Part shown: piece after piece, positions 52,918 to 61,658 of the stretch
Layout: each line of letters starts with the position of its first letter
How positions within the stretch are numbered: the first letter of the stretch is position 1
Assembly (NCBI GenBank): GCA_044507065.1
Contig: JBIQJY010000001.1
Span: 62,001-126,000, forward strand
Direction of reading: 5' to 3'
Source of the DNA: SCN-69-37 sp044507065
GTDB lineage: Bacteria > Acidobacteriota > Vicinamibacteria > Vicinamibacterales > SCN-69-37
Length of the DNA: 64,000 nucleotides
Notes under the pieces: generated by a model
What the model was told of the DNA's origin: nothing
What the model saw: only the letters and a program-made list of their open reading frames with translations
Database searches by the model: none
Translations under genes and position numbers: made by a program

Positions 52918-53769
52918 TTACTTCTTCGAGGCGGATCGACCCAAGGCGTCCACGATTCGGGTGGCTTCCTCGACAGCGCGGGCCAGCACGGACCGGATCT
53001 TCCCGTCCTCGAGCATCAGCAGTCCCCCAATCGTGCTCCCGGCTGGCGTCGTCACGTCGTCTCGCAGGGCGGCCGGGTGGCGGCCCATCTGCTGGACCAT
53101 CCGCGCCGATCCCAGCATGGTCTGGGCCACGAGCGTCAGGGCGAGGTCGCGCGGCAGGCCCACGCGCACGCCGGCATCGGCCAATGCCTCCATCACCAGG
53201 TACATGTAGGCCGGTCCGCTGCCACTGAGCGCGGTGACGGCATTGCAGTAGGCCTCTTCGACCACTTCGCACCGGCCAACGGCGGCAAAGATGCGTCGCG
53301 CCGTCTCGAGATGTCGGGCGGTCGCATGGGTGCCGCCACAGACGACCGTCATGCCTTCGCCGATGACACAGGGCGTGTTGGGCATGGCGCGAACCCAGGG
53401 ATTGGGCAGGTCGAGCGCGGCTTCCAACTGCGCGGTCGTGACGCCGGCCAGGATGGAAATGAAGAGGGTGTCGGGTGCGGGCTGTGCGGCCCGGGCGCCG
53501 GCCAGGGCGGCGGCCATCTGCGCCGGCTTGACGCAGACCAGTACGACATCGGTCGTCGGCAGCGCCTCGCGGTAGTCGTCGTAGACGGCAATCCCCGTCT
53601 CGCGCGCCACGGCCTCACGCGTGTCAGCGCTGCGGTCGGCCGCCCACACCTGGTCGCGCGCGAGAAGGCCAGCCGACAGCAGGCCCTTGATCAGCGTCTG
53701 TCCCATCACACCGGCGCCTATCGCGCCGACCTTGCGCCCGGCCGGTACCAACGTCGCCGTGTCGCTCAT
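52918..53769 (-). CDS. proC: Pyrroline-5-carboxylate reductase
   Basis: The 283-aa product starts at ATG 53769 after GAGGG. The Rossmann fold begins VGAIGAGVMGQTLIKGLLSA. The C-terminal signature is DDVTTPAGSTIGGLLMLEDG, with CNAVTALSGSGPAYMYLVMEALADAG before it, both standard for ProC. It reduces P5C to proline with NAD(P)H. With rocD 16 nt downstream it forms an ornithine-to-proline route. The dprE2-like gene ends 50 nt upstream on the same strand, so a longer operon is possible. Confidence 0.94.
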   Translation of the reverse strand: MSDTATLVPAGRKVGAIGAGVMGQTLIKGLLSAGLLARDQVWAADRSADTREAVARETGIAVYDDYREALPTTDVVLVCVKPAQMAAALAGARAAQPAPDTLFISILAGVTTAQLEAALDLPNPWVRAMPNTPCVIGEGMTVVCGGTHATARHLETARRIFAAVGRCEVVEEAYCNAVTALSGSGPAYMYLVMEALADAGVRVGLPRDLALTLVAQTMLGSARMVQQMGRHPAALRDDVTTPAGSTIGGLLMLEDGKIRSVLARAVEEATRIVDALGRSASKK

Positions 53770-53819
53770 CTCATCCCTCGCTTCCATCAGGCCGCGTGCG
53801 TCGCACCGCACGCGCCGAC

Positions 53820-54557
53820 CTAGAATCCGATGCGGCGCATCACGCCGCGCGGCAGCCACCGAATGACCAGCATGACCAGGCGCCAGATGCCGGGCGTGTA
53901 TGTCACCGGCGTGCCCCTGTCGATGGCCCGCACCACGTCGCGCGCCACGCCTTGTGGTTCGCCCGCAAATGGCGGCGGCTTCAGGCCGGCCGTCATGCCG
54001 GTCTTCACGAAACCGGGCTTGATGCACACCACCTTCAGCCCCGCGTGCCGGTACTTATGATCCAGCCCCTCGAGGTACTGCGACAAGCCGGCCTTCGACG
54101 CGCCGTACAGAATGACCGGCTTGCGCCCCCGGTCGCCGGCCACCGAGCTGATGGCGCACAACGTCCCCCGCGTAGCCAGCAGGAAGGGGCGGGCATGTTC
54201 ACAGAACAGGACCGTGTGCGCGAAGTTGATGGTGAGCAGGCGACGCGTGTGCTGGAGGTCTCCTTCGAGCACCGCCTGGGTGGCGAAGTCGCCCGCGGTG
54301 ACGACCATCGTGTCGATCGTGCCCAGCGCAGCCGCGGCGGCCGCCAGTGCGGGCGCGAACGTGTCGGGATCCGCCAGGTCGCACGGCGCCGTGCCGACGC
54401 AGGCCGGCCGCCCGGCACGCACGTCGAGGTCGGCGCCGCTGCGCGTCAGGTCGTCGGCCGATCGACCGAGCAGGAAGACGCGATCGCCGCGCTCGGCCAG
54501 CCGCCGCGCCACGGCCCGGCCGATGCCCTTTGTCCCTCCGAGAATCACGACATTCAC
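53820..54557 (-). CDS. SDR oxidoreductase, DprE2-like (keto-sugar lipid reductase)
   Basis: Short-chain dehydrogenase of 245 aa from GTG 54557, overlapping the stop of the oxidase gene by 4 nt. The cofactor motif is VVILGGTKGIGRAVARRLAE; the catalytic Ser-Tyr-Lys lie in CAISSVAGDRGRKPVILYGASKAG. The C-terminal PGIWRLVMLVIRWLPRGVMRR is hydrophobic/basic, suggesting membrane association, as in DprE2. Paired with a DprE1-like oxidase it should reduce a 2-keto intermediate on a polyprenyl-phosphate sugar. The pair alone does not prove arabinose synthesis. Confidence 0.8.
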   Translation of the reverse strand: MNVVILGGTKGIGRAVARRLAERGDRVFLLGRSADDLTRSGADLDVRAGRPACVGTAPCDLADPDTFAPALAAAAAALGTIDTMVVTAGDFATQAVLEGDLQHTRRLLTINFAHTVLFCEHARPFLLATRGTLCAISSVAGDRGRKPVILYGASKAGLSQYLEGLDHKYRHAGLKVVCIKPGFVKTGMTAGLKPPPFAGEPQGVARDVVRAIDRGTPVTYTPGIWRLVMLVIRWLPRGVMRRIGF

Positions 54558-55912
54558 GGCTGATCTCCCAGCAGGCGCACCGACTGCGCACTGCGGATGC
54601 GGCCGTCGGGGTCCCAGCGACGGCGAATGGTCTCCCACGCCGCGAGTCGCGGCTCCATGGCGCGGTAGTGCTCCGCCCGGGTGAAGGCATCCTTGGCCAG
54701 GTACACGCGCCCGCCGGCGGCGACGACGAAGTCGTTGAGCGAATCGACGACCTGCTGCGTGTCGTCGCGCACCGGGAGGTCGAGCGCCACCGACACGCCC
54801 GGCAGCGGAAACGACAGCAGACCTTCGCCCTGCTGCGCGCAGTCCTTGATCACGCACAGGAACGAGGCCGCTCCGAACGACGCCATCTTCTCGAGCAGTG
54901 CGTGCACCTGGTGCGAACCACCGCCCTCGGGCAGAACGCATTGATACTGCGTGAAGCCGCGGCGGCCATAGAGCCGATTCCAGTGCCGGATCGCGTCGAG
55001 CGGATAGAAGAACGGCTCGGGATGCAGGATGCCGGATCGCGCCCGCGCCGAATGCGCGTGATAGAACACGCTGTTGAACGCCCGTCCGACCAGTCGGCCC
55101 ATCACCCAGGACGGGCAGGTGAACGGCACGGCCGGGCTCGGCCGCCGACGGGGAAACCGTCCTGGCGCTTCATCGGCGGTGGCCCAGCGGCCACAGATCA
55201 GCACACCGCGCCCAAGCCGTTCGCCACGTGACAGGCAGTCGATCCAGCCCATGGTGAACGGCCAGCGATCGCGCGCGTCCTTGAGCGCCACGAGGAACTG
55301 GTCGATGCCGCTGATGCGCCGCTTCTCCCCGTAGATCCACGGCGAGGGCACGCGGACCAGCCGCAGCCCCACCTCGATGATGTGGCCGGTCAGCCCCATC
55401 CCGCCGATCGTCGCGCGAAACAGGTCGGGCTCGACCTCACGCGAACAGGTGACGAACTCGCCGCTCGCCACCCGCAGCCGGAGTGAGGTGATGTGGCCCC
55501 CGATCGTGCCGTCGCGGTGGTGGTTCTTGCCGTGCACGTCGGCGGCCACCATGCCGCCGAGCGTGACGAACTGCGTCCCGGGGGACACCGGCGTGAACCA
55601 CCCGCGAGGCAGAAAGGTGTCCCACAGATCACGCAGCGAGTAGCCTGCCTCGGCGTGCAGGTCCCCCGTGTCCGGGTTGAACGACAACAGCCGGTCGGCC
55701 AGGGGCGTGGCCGCGACGACCGGGTAGCCCGCCGGTGGCAGCGACGAGTCGCCGTACGACCGGCCCAGACCACGAGTCAGGGCCACGTCGGCCGTAATGG
55801 CCGCGAGGTCCTCGGACAGCCGCTCGACGCCGGAGACCGCGGTGCCGCCCCATCCAGCGATGCGGCGTGCGGTCGGCGATGGCGCATCGACTGCCGTCGT
55901 TCTGGCGCTCAC
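54554..55912 (-). CDS. FAD-binding oxidase, DprE1-like (decaprenylphosphoryl-ribose oxidase family)
   Basis: The 452-aa product is a vanillyl-alcohol-oxidase-fold flavoprotein. FAD-binding features include ALTRGLGRSYGDSSLPPAG and VSPGTQFVTLGGMVAADVHG, then GTIGGHITSLRLRVASGE. These closely follow DprE1, which oxidises the 2-hydroxyl of polyprenyl-phospho-ribose. It overlaps the upstream epimerase stop and downstream SDR start by 4 nt each. A prenyl-phosphoribose synthase (UbiA-like) is not in the window. Confidence 0.85.
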   Translation of the reverse strand: MSARTTAVDAPSPTARRIAGWGGTAVSGVERLSEDLAAITADVALTRGLGRSYGDSSLPPAGYPVVAATPLADRLLSFNPDTGDLHAEAGYSLRDLWDTFLPRGWFTPVSPGTQFVTLGGMVAADVHGKNHHRDGTIGGHITSLRLRVASGEFVTCSREVEPDLFRATIGGMGLTGHIIEVGLRLVRVPSPWIYGEKRRISGIDQFLVALKDARDRWPFTMGWIDCLSRGERLGRGVLICGRWATADEAPGRFPRRRPSPAVPFTCPSWVMGRLVGRAFNSVFYHAHSARARSGILHPEPFFYPLDAIRHWNRLYGRRGFTQYQCVLPEGGGSHQVHALLEKMASFGAASFLCVIKDCAQQGEGLLSFPLPGVSVALDLPVRDDTQQVVDSLNDFVVAAGGRVYLAKDAFTRAEHYRAMEPRLAAWETIRRRWDPDGRIRSAQSVRLLGDQP

Positions 55913-56940
55913 CCTGTCGTGTCGGCCGGACCGGGGCTCACCGTCTGGGGGGACTGGAGCGCGTGGACGTACTGGCGAACGCCGTCCTCGAGACCTGTGA
56001 CCCGCCGCACGTACCCGGCGGCGCGCAGGCGCGCCATCTCGGCCTGCGTGAAGTACTGGTAGTGCGCGCGAATGTCAGGCGGCGTATCGATGAACTCGAT
56101 GCGTTCCGGCACACCCAGCGCGGCGAAGGTCGCGCGGCCGAGATCGAGGAAGGTGCGCGCGGTACCGCTGCCGAGATTGAAGATCCCACGCGTGGGAGGC
56201 CGCTCGATCAGCGCGACCAGCGTGTCGACCACATCGTCGACGAAGACGAAATCGCGCGCCTGGTGCCCGTCGGCCACGCCCGCCTTGTGGCTGCGAAACA
56301 GTCGGAGACCGCCGGTGGCGCGAATCTGATCGAAAGCCTGCAACACCACGCTCGACATCGGCCCCTTGTGCCGCTCGCCGGGACCGTAGACGTTGAAGAA
56401 TTTCAGGCCGCACCAGTGCGCCGGCGCATGCCCCTCGCGTTCCTCGTGGAGCGCCCAGACGTCGAACTGCTGCTTCGAGTCGCCGTACGCGTTGAGGGGC
56501 ACGAGCCGTGCGATGAGCGCCTCGTCGTCGTCGTATCCCAGGCGACCGTCGCCGTACGTGGCGGCGCTGCTCGCGTACACGAGCGGCACTCCGGTACGCG
56601 TGCACCATCGCCACACGTCCTGCGACGCCTCGAGATTGCGCCGCGTGAGGTAGGCGCGATCCGTCTCACGCGTATCGGTGCAGGCACCGAGGTGGACGAC
56701 GGCCCGAGCCGTGCGGGCCTGCTCCATCCAGGCCGGAAACGCGCTCACATCGACGATCGCGGCCGGATCCACCGGGCGGTGTTCGGGCCGTTCAGCGAAA
56801 TGTGAGCGTGTGTCGACCGCCACGACGGGCACGCCGCGGTCCTGCAGGGCCGTGACGAGCCGCGCGCCGATGAAACCGGCCGCGCCGGTGACGACCACCG
56901 CATCGGTGGCGGGCTGATGCTGGTGCTGGAAAGCGGACAT
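55909..56940 (-). CDS. NAD-dependent epimerase, ADP-heptose 6-epimerase (HldD)-like
   Basis: Extended SDR of 343 aa with VVVTGAAGFIGARLVTALQD, active-site block LNAYGDSKQQFD and HldD-like elements VVHLGACTDTRETD, KFFNVYGPGERHKGPMSSV, ARDFVFVDDVV and YQYFTQAEMARLRAAGY. HldD makes ADP-L-glycero-D-manno-heptose for lipopolysaccharide core. It heads an operon with DprE1/DprE2-like enzymes, so the true product may be a different activated sugar. The stop overlaps the oxidase start by 4 nt. Confidence 0.8.
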   Translation of the reverse strand: MSAFQHQHQPATDAVVVTGAAGFIGARLVTALQDRGVPVVAVDTRSHFAERPEHRPVDPAAIVDVSAFPAWMEQARTARAVVHLGACTDTRETDRAYLTRRNLEASQDVWRWCTRTGVPLVYASSAATYGDGRLGYDDDEALIARLVPLNAYGDSKQQFDVWALHEEREGHAPAHWCGLKFFNVYGPGERHKGPMSSVVLQAFDQIRATGGLRLFRSHKAGVADGHQARDFVFVDDVVDTLVALIERPPTRGIFNLGSGTARTFLDLGRATFAALGVPERIEFIDTPPDIRAHYQYFTQAEMARLRAAGYVRRVTGLEDGVRQYVHALQSPQTVSPGPADTTG

Positions 56941-57065
56941 CTCGAGGAGCCTGAAACGGGCCAGATGATATCACCCGGGCTGGATCGCGGCGCGGCGCGC
57001 GCACGCTGACGCACGCGGTCGGGCGTGCACGGGAACAAGCCTATACTGGGGTCATCGGAGTACTT

Positions 57066-57968
57066 GTGCGTCACATCGGCGTCGTACTGGTGGTCGTCAA
57101 CCTGGCAGCCGGGCCCGGTGAGGATCCGCGTGCGTCGGTCTCCGGCCCGCCGATGGCCGCGCAGACGTCGATCGCGCCGGTCGTCCCACCGCCGCAGGTG
57201 CTCGTGCTGCCCGGCCTGCCGCGGGCGGCGCCCATCGACAGCGCGGAGGAGTCGTCCCGCCTGTTCTACAACGGCAAGTACGATGAGGCCGCCGACATGG
57301 ATCTGCGGCTGCGTGCCGCGGCGCCCGACGACCTTGGTTCGTACGAGCGGCGCAGTTCGGCGCTTCACTTCCAGCTCAAGCGGGAGCTGGCAGCCGTCGG
57401 CCATCCGCGCGACCGCGATCGGGCGCTGCGTGAATGCGAGCGCTGCGCGGCGCTCATCGCGGCAATCGCGGCCGACGTGACGAAGGGCCGCGAACTGGCG
57501 CGCGCCCGACTGGCCGCCGATCCCGACGACATCGGCGCGCTCTTCTTCCTCGGCAAGCTCAACCTCACGCACGTCTGGGTGCACAACGACACGCTTGGCA
57601 AACGCACCGGCTGGAGCGAGTACCGCGAAGCCCGCCGCGTCCTCGACGACGTGCTCACGCAGCAGCCCGACCACGTGCGCGCGCGGGTCTCGCGGGCCTA
57701 CATCGACTACATCGTCGACACCCGGGTGCCCTGGGCGTTCCGCTGGGTCCTCGGCGGCGGCAACAGGAAGCGCGCACTGGCCACCCTGCGCGAGACGGTG
57801 ACGATGCCGGGGACGCCGGCCATGCTGGCCGAGGCGCGGTTCGCGCTGTGGGAGATGTTGACGCGGGAGGGCGAGATGGCGGAGGCGACGGCCATGGCCG
57901 AAACGCTGGCGCTGGACTACCCGGAAAACGCCGAGCTGGAGAAGTTCCTGGCCGAACAGGCTCCATGA
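57066..57968 (+). CDS. Exported TPR-like repeat protein
   Basis: The 300-aa product starts at GTG 57066 after CGGAG; TATACT about 20 nt upstream is a likely -10. The N-terminal VGVVLVVVNLAAGPG-like stretch may be a weak signal. A Pro-rich segment and helical repeats follow (EESSRLFYNGKYDEAADMDL, ELARARLAADPDDIGALFFL, MLAEARFALWEMLTREGEMA). No enzyme motif is seen. The repeats suggest a scaffolding role. It is divergent from the epimerase operon and stands alone. Confidence 0.6.
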   Translation: MRHIGVVLVVVNLAAGPGEDPRASVSGPPMAAQTSIAPVVPPPQVLVLPGLPRAAPIDSAEESSRLFYNGKYDEAADMDLRLRAAAPDDLGSYERRSSALHFQLKRELAAVGHPRDRDRALRECERCAALIAAIAADVTKGRELARARLAADPDDIGALFFLGKLNLTHVWVHNDTLGKRTGWSEYREARRVLDDVLTQQPDHVRARVSRAYIDYIVDTRVPWAFRWVLGGGNRKRALATLRETVTMPGTPAMLAEARFALWEMLTREGEMAEATAMAETLALDYPENAELEKFLAEQAP

Positions 57969-58094
57969 CAGCCCGCCGGACCCCAAGAAAAGGATCCATT
58001 TTTGTCGCCCATCGGCCGGTTGGTGGCTTGCATTGACGACCTCTGCTACAGCAATATGCCCTCAATCAACTCATTGCCGGGCTAGGACACCTCT

Positions 58095-59342
58095 GTGACA
58101 TTGACGCCACGACTCCCCTCACCGCACCGCGCACGCCTGCTGGCAACCTCCGCGGAGCTGTTCTGGACCCACGGCTACCGCGCCACGACCACCCGACAGA
58201 TTGCGGCAACGCTGGGCCTGCAGCAGGCCACGCTCTACCACCACGTGGCGAGCAAGGAAGACCTGCTCTACGAAATCTGCTCCGCGTCTCTCGCCCAGCT
58301 GCTGCGCGCCGCCGAGGAGGCCGTCGCCGCGACCGACGCCCCGGGGCAGCGTCTCGAAGCCATCCTGCGGACGTCCATTCTCGAACTGCTCGCCAACCAG
58401 CGCGAGCACGCCACGATGATCTTCGAACTGCGGGGCCTGTCGCCCGACCGGCAGCGCGACGTGCTCGAGGCGCTCGATCGCTTCCGCCAGCTGCTCCGCA
58501 CGACGATTGCCGACGCGCAGCGCGATGGCACGCTGCGCACGGACATCGATGCGAAGTATCTGGAACAGGGCGCCTTCAGCCTGCTCACGTGGATCCTGCT
58601 CTGGCATCGGCCAGGTGAGGCGCTCACGCCCGACAGGCTGAGCGACCTCGTGATCGAAATCTATCTGCGTGGCGCGGCCGTCGATCGCCATACGGTCACC
58701 GACTACGAGCCGCAGTCCGACGCGCTCACCGAACTGCCGAAGAGCGAGGCCGTCCGCACGGCGGAACGCATCGCCAGCGTCGCCGCCTCACTCTTCCGCT
58801 CGCAGGGCTACGACGCCACGACCGCCCGGGAGATTGCCGCGGTCCTCGGTATCCAGAAGGCGTCGCTGTACCACCACACGCGCGGCAAGGCGCACCTGCT
58901 GCACGAGGTGTGCACGGCGGCGCTGCGGCAGATCCGCGAAGACGTGCTCGCGGCAACCAGCCAGGTCGACGACCCGATGGAGCGCGCGCGGCAACTGGTC
59001 ATTGCGCACGTGACGAGCCTGCTGCGCTATCAGGACCAGCACGCGGCGTCGCTCCTCGAAACCCGTGCGCTGTCGGGTGAGCAGCGCACGGATGTGGCCC
59101 TGCTGCGCGACGCGCACGAATCGCTCGTGCGGAGCATCATCGAATCGGCGCAGGAAGCCGGCGCCCTGCGACGGGATGTCTCGCCGAAGTACCTCGGCCT
59201 GCTGCTTTTCAGCCTGACCAACCGCGCGATGCTCTGGTATCGGCCCAACGGGCCGCTCCGCCCCGAGCAGCTCGGCGCGATGTTCGCCACGCTGTTCCTG
59301 TCGGGTGCCGCAAATCCGGGCGTGCCCAGTCGTCCCTCGTAG
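58095..59342 (+). CDS. Tandem double TetR-family regulator in one polypeptide
   Basis: The 415-aa product is twice the normal TetR length. Residues about 10-60 and 220-270 are two separate TetR helix-turn-helix domains (GYRATTTRQIAATLGLQQAT and GYDATTAREIAAVLGIQKAS, each followed by LYHH), offset by 210 residues. Each is followed by its own ligand/dimerisation domain (KYLEQGAFSLLTWILLWHRP and KYLGLLLFSLTNRAMLWYRP). TetR proteins normally work as homodimers, so this is probably a covalent pseudo-dimer. GTG 58095 has AGGA 7 nt upstream. The 126-nt upstream region could hold its operator, but no clear palindrome stands out. Confidence 0.85.
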   Translation: MTLTPRLPSPHRARLLATSAELFWTHGYRATTTRQIAATLGLQQATLYHHVASKEDLLYEICSASLAQLLRAAEEAVAATDAPGQRLEAILRTSILELLANQREHATMIFELRGLSPDRQRDVLEALDRFRQLLRTTIADAQRDGTLRTDIDAKYLEQGAFSLLTWILLWHRPGEALTPDRLSDLVIEIYLRGAAVDRHTVTDYEPQSDALTELPKSEAVRTAERIASVAASLFRSQGYDATTAREIAAVLGIQKASLYHHTRGKAHLLHEVCTAALRQIREDVLAATSQVDDPMERARQLVIAHVTSLLRYQDQHAASLLETRALSGEQRTDVALLRDAHESLVRSIIESAQEAGALRRDVSPKYLGLLLFSLTNRAMLWYRPNGPLRPEQLGAMFATLFLSGAANPGVPSRPS

Positions 59343-59457
59343 GGAACCGCTCCCACATCGTTCGCGCGCGCGCCCGACCCGTCGTCGGCCGCGCCCGACT
59401 CCACTCGGCCGGGGGTATACTTGCCGCCGTACGTCATCACACCCGAGGGAGGCTTTC

Positions 59458-59904
59458 ATGTCCGTTCGCGCACGCGTCGTTCTCGCGGCACTCACCCTGA
59501 TGGTGATTGCCGGCCTGTCGCTTCGTAGTACCGTGACTCCCGTGTCCGCCGAACAGGCGCCAGCCGCCACAACCCGGGTCTTCGAGATCCGCACCTACGT
59601 CGCTTCCGCCGGCAAGCTCGATGCGCTGAAGGCGCGCTTTCGTGATCACACGATTCGTATCTTCAACCGGCACAACCTGACCAGCATCGCCTACTGGCAG
59701 CCGGTCGACGGTCCCGGGGCGAACTCGACGCTGACCTACATCCTCGCGCACGAAAGCCGCGAGGCCGCGGCAAAGAACTGGGCGGCCTTCAACGCCGACC
59801 CGGAGTGGGTGAAGATCCGCACGGAAAGCAACGCCAACGGCAACATCGTGGCGCGGGTCGATTCGTACTTCGCCAACCCGTCGGACTTCTCGCCCATCAA
59901 GTAA
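59458..59904 (+). CDS. Secreted NIPSNAP-family protein
   Basis: The 148-aa product has a signal peptide (RVVLAALTLMVIAGLSL) followed by a ferredoxin-like NIPSNAP domain: TTRVFEIRTYVASAGKLDAL, HNLTSIAYWQPVDGPG, YILAHESREAAAKNWAAF. Family function is unclear. The ribosome binding site GAGGGAGG precedes ATG 59458, and TATACT at 59416-59421 is a plausible -10. An SDR gene follows 74 nt later. Confidence 0.85.
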   Translation: MSVRARVVLAALTLMVIAGLSLRSTVTPVSAEQAPAATTRVFEIRTYVASAGKLDALKARFRDHTIRIFNRHNLTSIAYWQPVDGPGANSTLTYILAHESREAAAKNWAAFNADPEWVKIRTESNANGNIVARVDSYFANPSDFSPIK

Positions 59905-59978
59905 CAGGCACGTCCCGGGCGGCGCGCACGGCATGGCTGTCCGCGTCGTCCGGCCTTTTCTCACGAACGAAGAACACA

Positions 59979-60758
59979 ATGGCACACACGCACGTACTCG
60001 ACAGTTTCCGCCTCGACGGCAAGGTCGCCCTGGTGACCGGCGGCGCCCGGGGCCTCGGCAAGACCATGGCCACGGCCCTCGCCGAGGCTGGCGCCAATGT
60101 GGCGCTCGCCGGACGCACGGTCGCAAGCCTCGAAGCCACCGCGGCCGAGATCGCCGCGGCCACCGGCCGCACCATCAAGTCGTTCGCGGCCGACGTCACG
60201 AAGCTCGATGACGTGACGAAGCTTGCCGCCGACGTCGAAGCAGCACTTGGCCCCATCGACATCCTCATCAACAATGCCGGCAACAACATCCGCGGCGCGG
60301 TGCAGGAACTGACCGAGGCCGACTGGGATTCGGTTCTCGATACGAACCTCAAGGGCCCGTTCCTCTGTTCACGCGCCATCGGACCGGGCATGGCCAAGCG
60401 CGGCTGGGGCCGCATCATCAACCTGGGTTCGATTCTCTCGGTGATCGCGATGCCCGGCCGTGCGCCCTACGCGTCGGCCAAGGCCGGCGTCACCGCGCTC
60501 ACGCGCGTGCTGTCGCTCGAGTGGGCCGGCAGCGGCGTGACGGTCAACGCCATCTGCCCGGGCCCGTTCGGTACCGAGATGAACCGACCGCTGCTCGATG
60601 ATCCGGTCAAGTATCAGGAGTTCGTGAAGAACATTCCGATGGGTCGGTGGGGCGAACTCGACGAACTGGCGGGGCTGGTGGTGTTTCTCGCGTCGCCGGG
60701 CTCGTCGTTCATCACCGGCAGCTCGGTCTTCATCGACGGCGGCTGGACGGTTCGCTAG
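59979..60758 (+). CDS. SDR-family oxidoreductase, gluconate 5-dehydrogenase-like
   Basis: Classical short-chain dehydrogenase of 259 aa. Motifs are ALVTGGARGLGKTMATALAE for cofactor binding, INNAGNNIRG, the catalytic Ser in INLGSILSV with YASAKAG, and the C-terminal FITGSSVFIDGGWTV. The pattern resembles gluconate 5-dehydrogenase/2-keto-3-deoxy sugar-acid reductases. Nearby gntP and pentonate dehydratase genes make a sugar-acid role likely but not proven. No ribosome binding site is clear before ATG 59979. Confidence 0.82.
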   Translation: MAHTHVLDSFRLDGKVALVTGGARGLGKTMATALAEAGANVALAGRTVASLEATAAEIAAATGRTIKSFAADVTKLDDVTKLAADVEAALGPIDILINNAGNNIRGAVQELTEADWDSVLDTNLKGPFLCSRAIGPGMAKRGWGRIINLGSILSVIAMPGRAPYASAKAGVTALTRVLSLEWAGSGVTVNAICPGPFGTEMNRPLLDDPVKYQEFVKNIPMGRWGELDELAGLVVFLASPGSSFITGSSVFIDGGWTVR

Positions 60759-60787
60759 CGGCGGCTCCGTCGCCTTTCATCTCTCGT

Positions 60788-60817
60788 CGCGGCGTGGGGC
60801 TCACACCCCGCGCCGCG
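60788..60817. terminator. Bidirectional hairpin terminator
   Basis: A 12-bp stem (CGCGGCGTGGGG / CCCCGCGCCGCG, one G-T pair) and a 6-nt loop between the convergent SDR and exoD genes. There is no T-run. Confidence 0.6.
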
Positions 60818-60859
60818 CACGAATCGCGCAGCGGACTCTCCGCTCGCGTCCCGCCCACC

Positions 60860-61498
60860 CTACTGCATCAATCCGAGAATCCCCTGCCCGGCCACGACCG
60901 CGCCGGCGATGAGCGTGCCGAAGTAGACAATCGTGGCGACGTTCATCAGGTGGCCGGCGGCAATGAAGACCCCATCGCGCTCGACCAGCCCGAGCGCCAG
61001 CAGCAGGGCGGCAAGCGCCGGCAGCGTGTTGGAGAACGGCACGAGGCCGAACGGCAGCATCAGCAACAACGCGGCGAGAATCAGGGCCAGCCCGTGCGCG
61101 AAGCGAGCGGCCGGCGACCGCGTCAGCCACGACCAGCGCGGCCGCACCAGCCGCTCGACGCGCCCGACGACGCCCATGCTCTTGTCGAAGGCCTGACGCA
61201 GCGAGTCGGTCGACAGCGGCCGGTCGAGGATCTGGCGGGGCAACCACGGCACCCGGTTGATCGTGACGCCGATGCCAATCGAGAGGATCGCGAAGCCGAA
61301 CACCGTGCTCACGCCCGGAATCGACACCGGGATCATGAAGGGCAGCGTCAGCAGTGCGCAGAGCAGCAGCATGCCCTGCTCGCCGATCGACTCGAGCAGG
61401 TGCCGCAGCGACACCGCGCCCTCCGGCAGGGCTGCCGATACCTCGCGCAGCGTCACCGACAACTTGCGTTCCGAATCCTCGAACCGTGCGCCTGTCAC
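60860..61498 (-). CDS. ExoD-family exopolysaccharide synthesis protein
   Basis: Polytopic membrane protein of 212 aa starting at GTG 61498. The N-terminal helix is followed by conserved VSLRHLLESIGEQGMLLLCA, LLTLPFMIPVSIPGVSTVFG and GLVPFSNTLPALAALLLALG, the repeated P-rich motifs of ExoD. ExoD influences exopolysaccharide and alkaline tolerance in rhizobia by an unknown mechanism. TATACT ends 6 nt before the GTG, with no ribosome binding site. An apparent fusion to the upstream GntP frame is caused by reading through the N run. Confidence 0.85.
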   Translation of the reverse strand: MTGARFEDSERKLSVTLREVSAALPEGAVSLRHLLESIGEQGMLLLCALLTLPFMIPVSIPGVSTVFGFAILSIGIGVTINRVPWLPRQILDRPLSTDSLRQAFDKSMGVVGRVERLVRPRWSWLTRSPAARFAHGLALILAALLLMLPFGLVPFSNTLPALAALLLALGLVERDGVFIAAGHLMNVATIVYFGTLIAGAVVAGQGILGLMQ

Positions 61499-61504
61499 GT
61501 GGCG

Positions 61505-61510
61505 AGTATA
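61505..61510 (-). promoter_or_regulatory. -10 hexamer of a probable leaderless promoter (exoD)
   Basis: TATACT on the minus strand, separated by CGCCAC from the GTG start at 61498. There is no ribosome binding site. Confidence 0.45.
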
Positions 61511-61558
61511 TCGTCGGCGCGCGGTCCGATGGCTGACGGCATCGTCAGAGCGGCAGGA

Positions 61559-61658
61559 NNNNNNNNNNNNNNNNNNNNNNNNNNNNNNNNNNNNNNNNNN
61601 NNNNNNNNNNNNNNNNNNNNNNNNNNNNNNNNNNNNNNNNNNNNNNNNNNNNNNNNNN
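61559..61658. other. Scaffold gap of 100 N (true length unknown)
   Basis: Unlike the gap at 47460, the two flanks share no duplicated end, so sequence is truly missing. The gap removes the 3' end of gntP and the gntP-exoD intergenic region. Confidence 0.9.
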
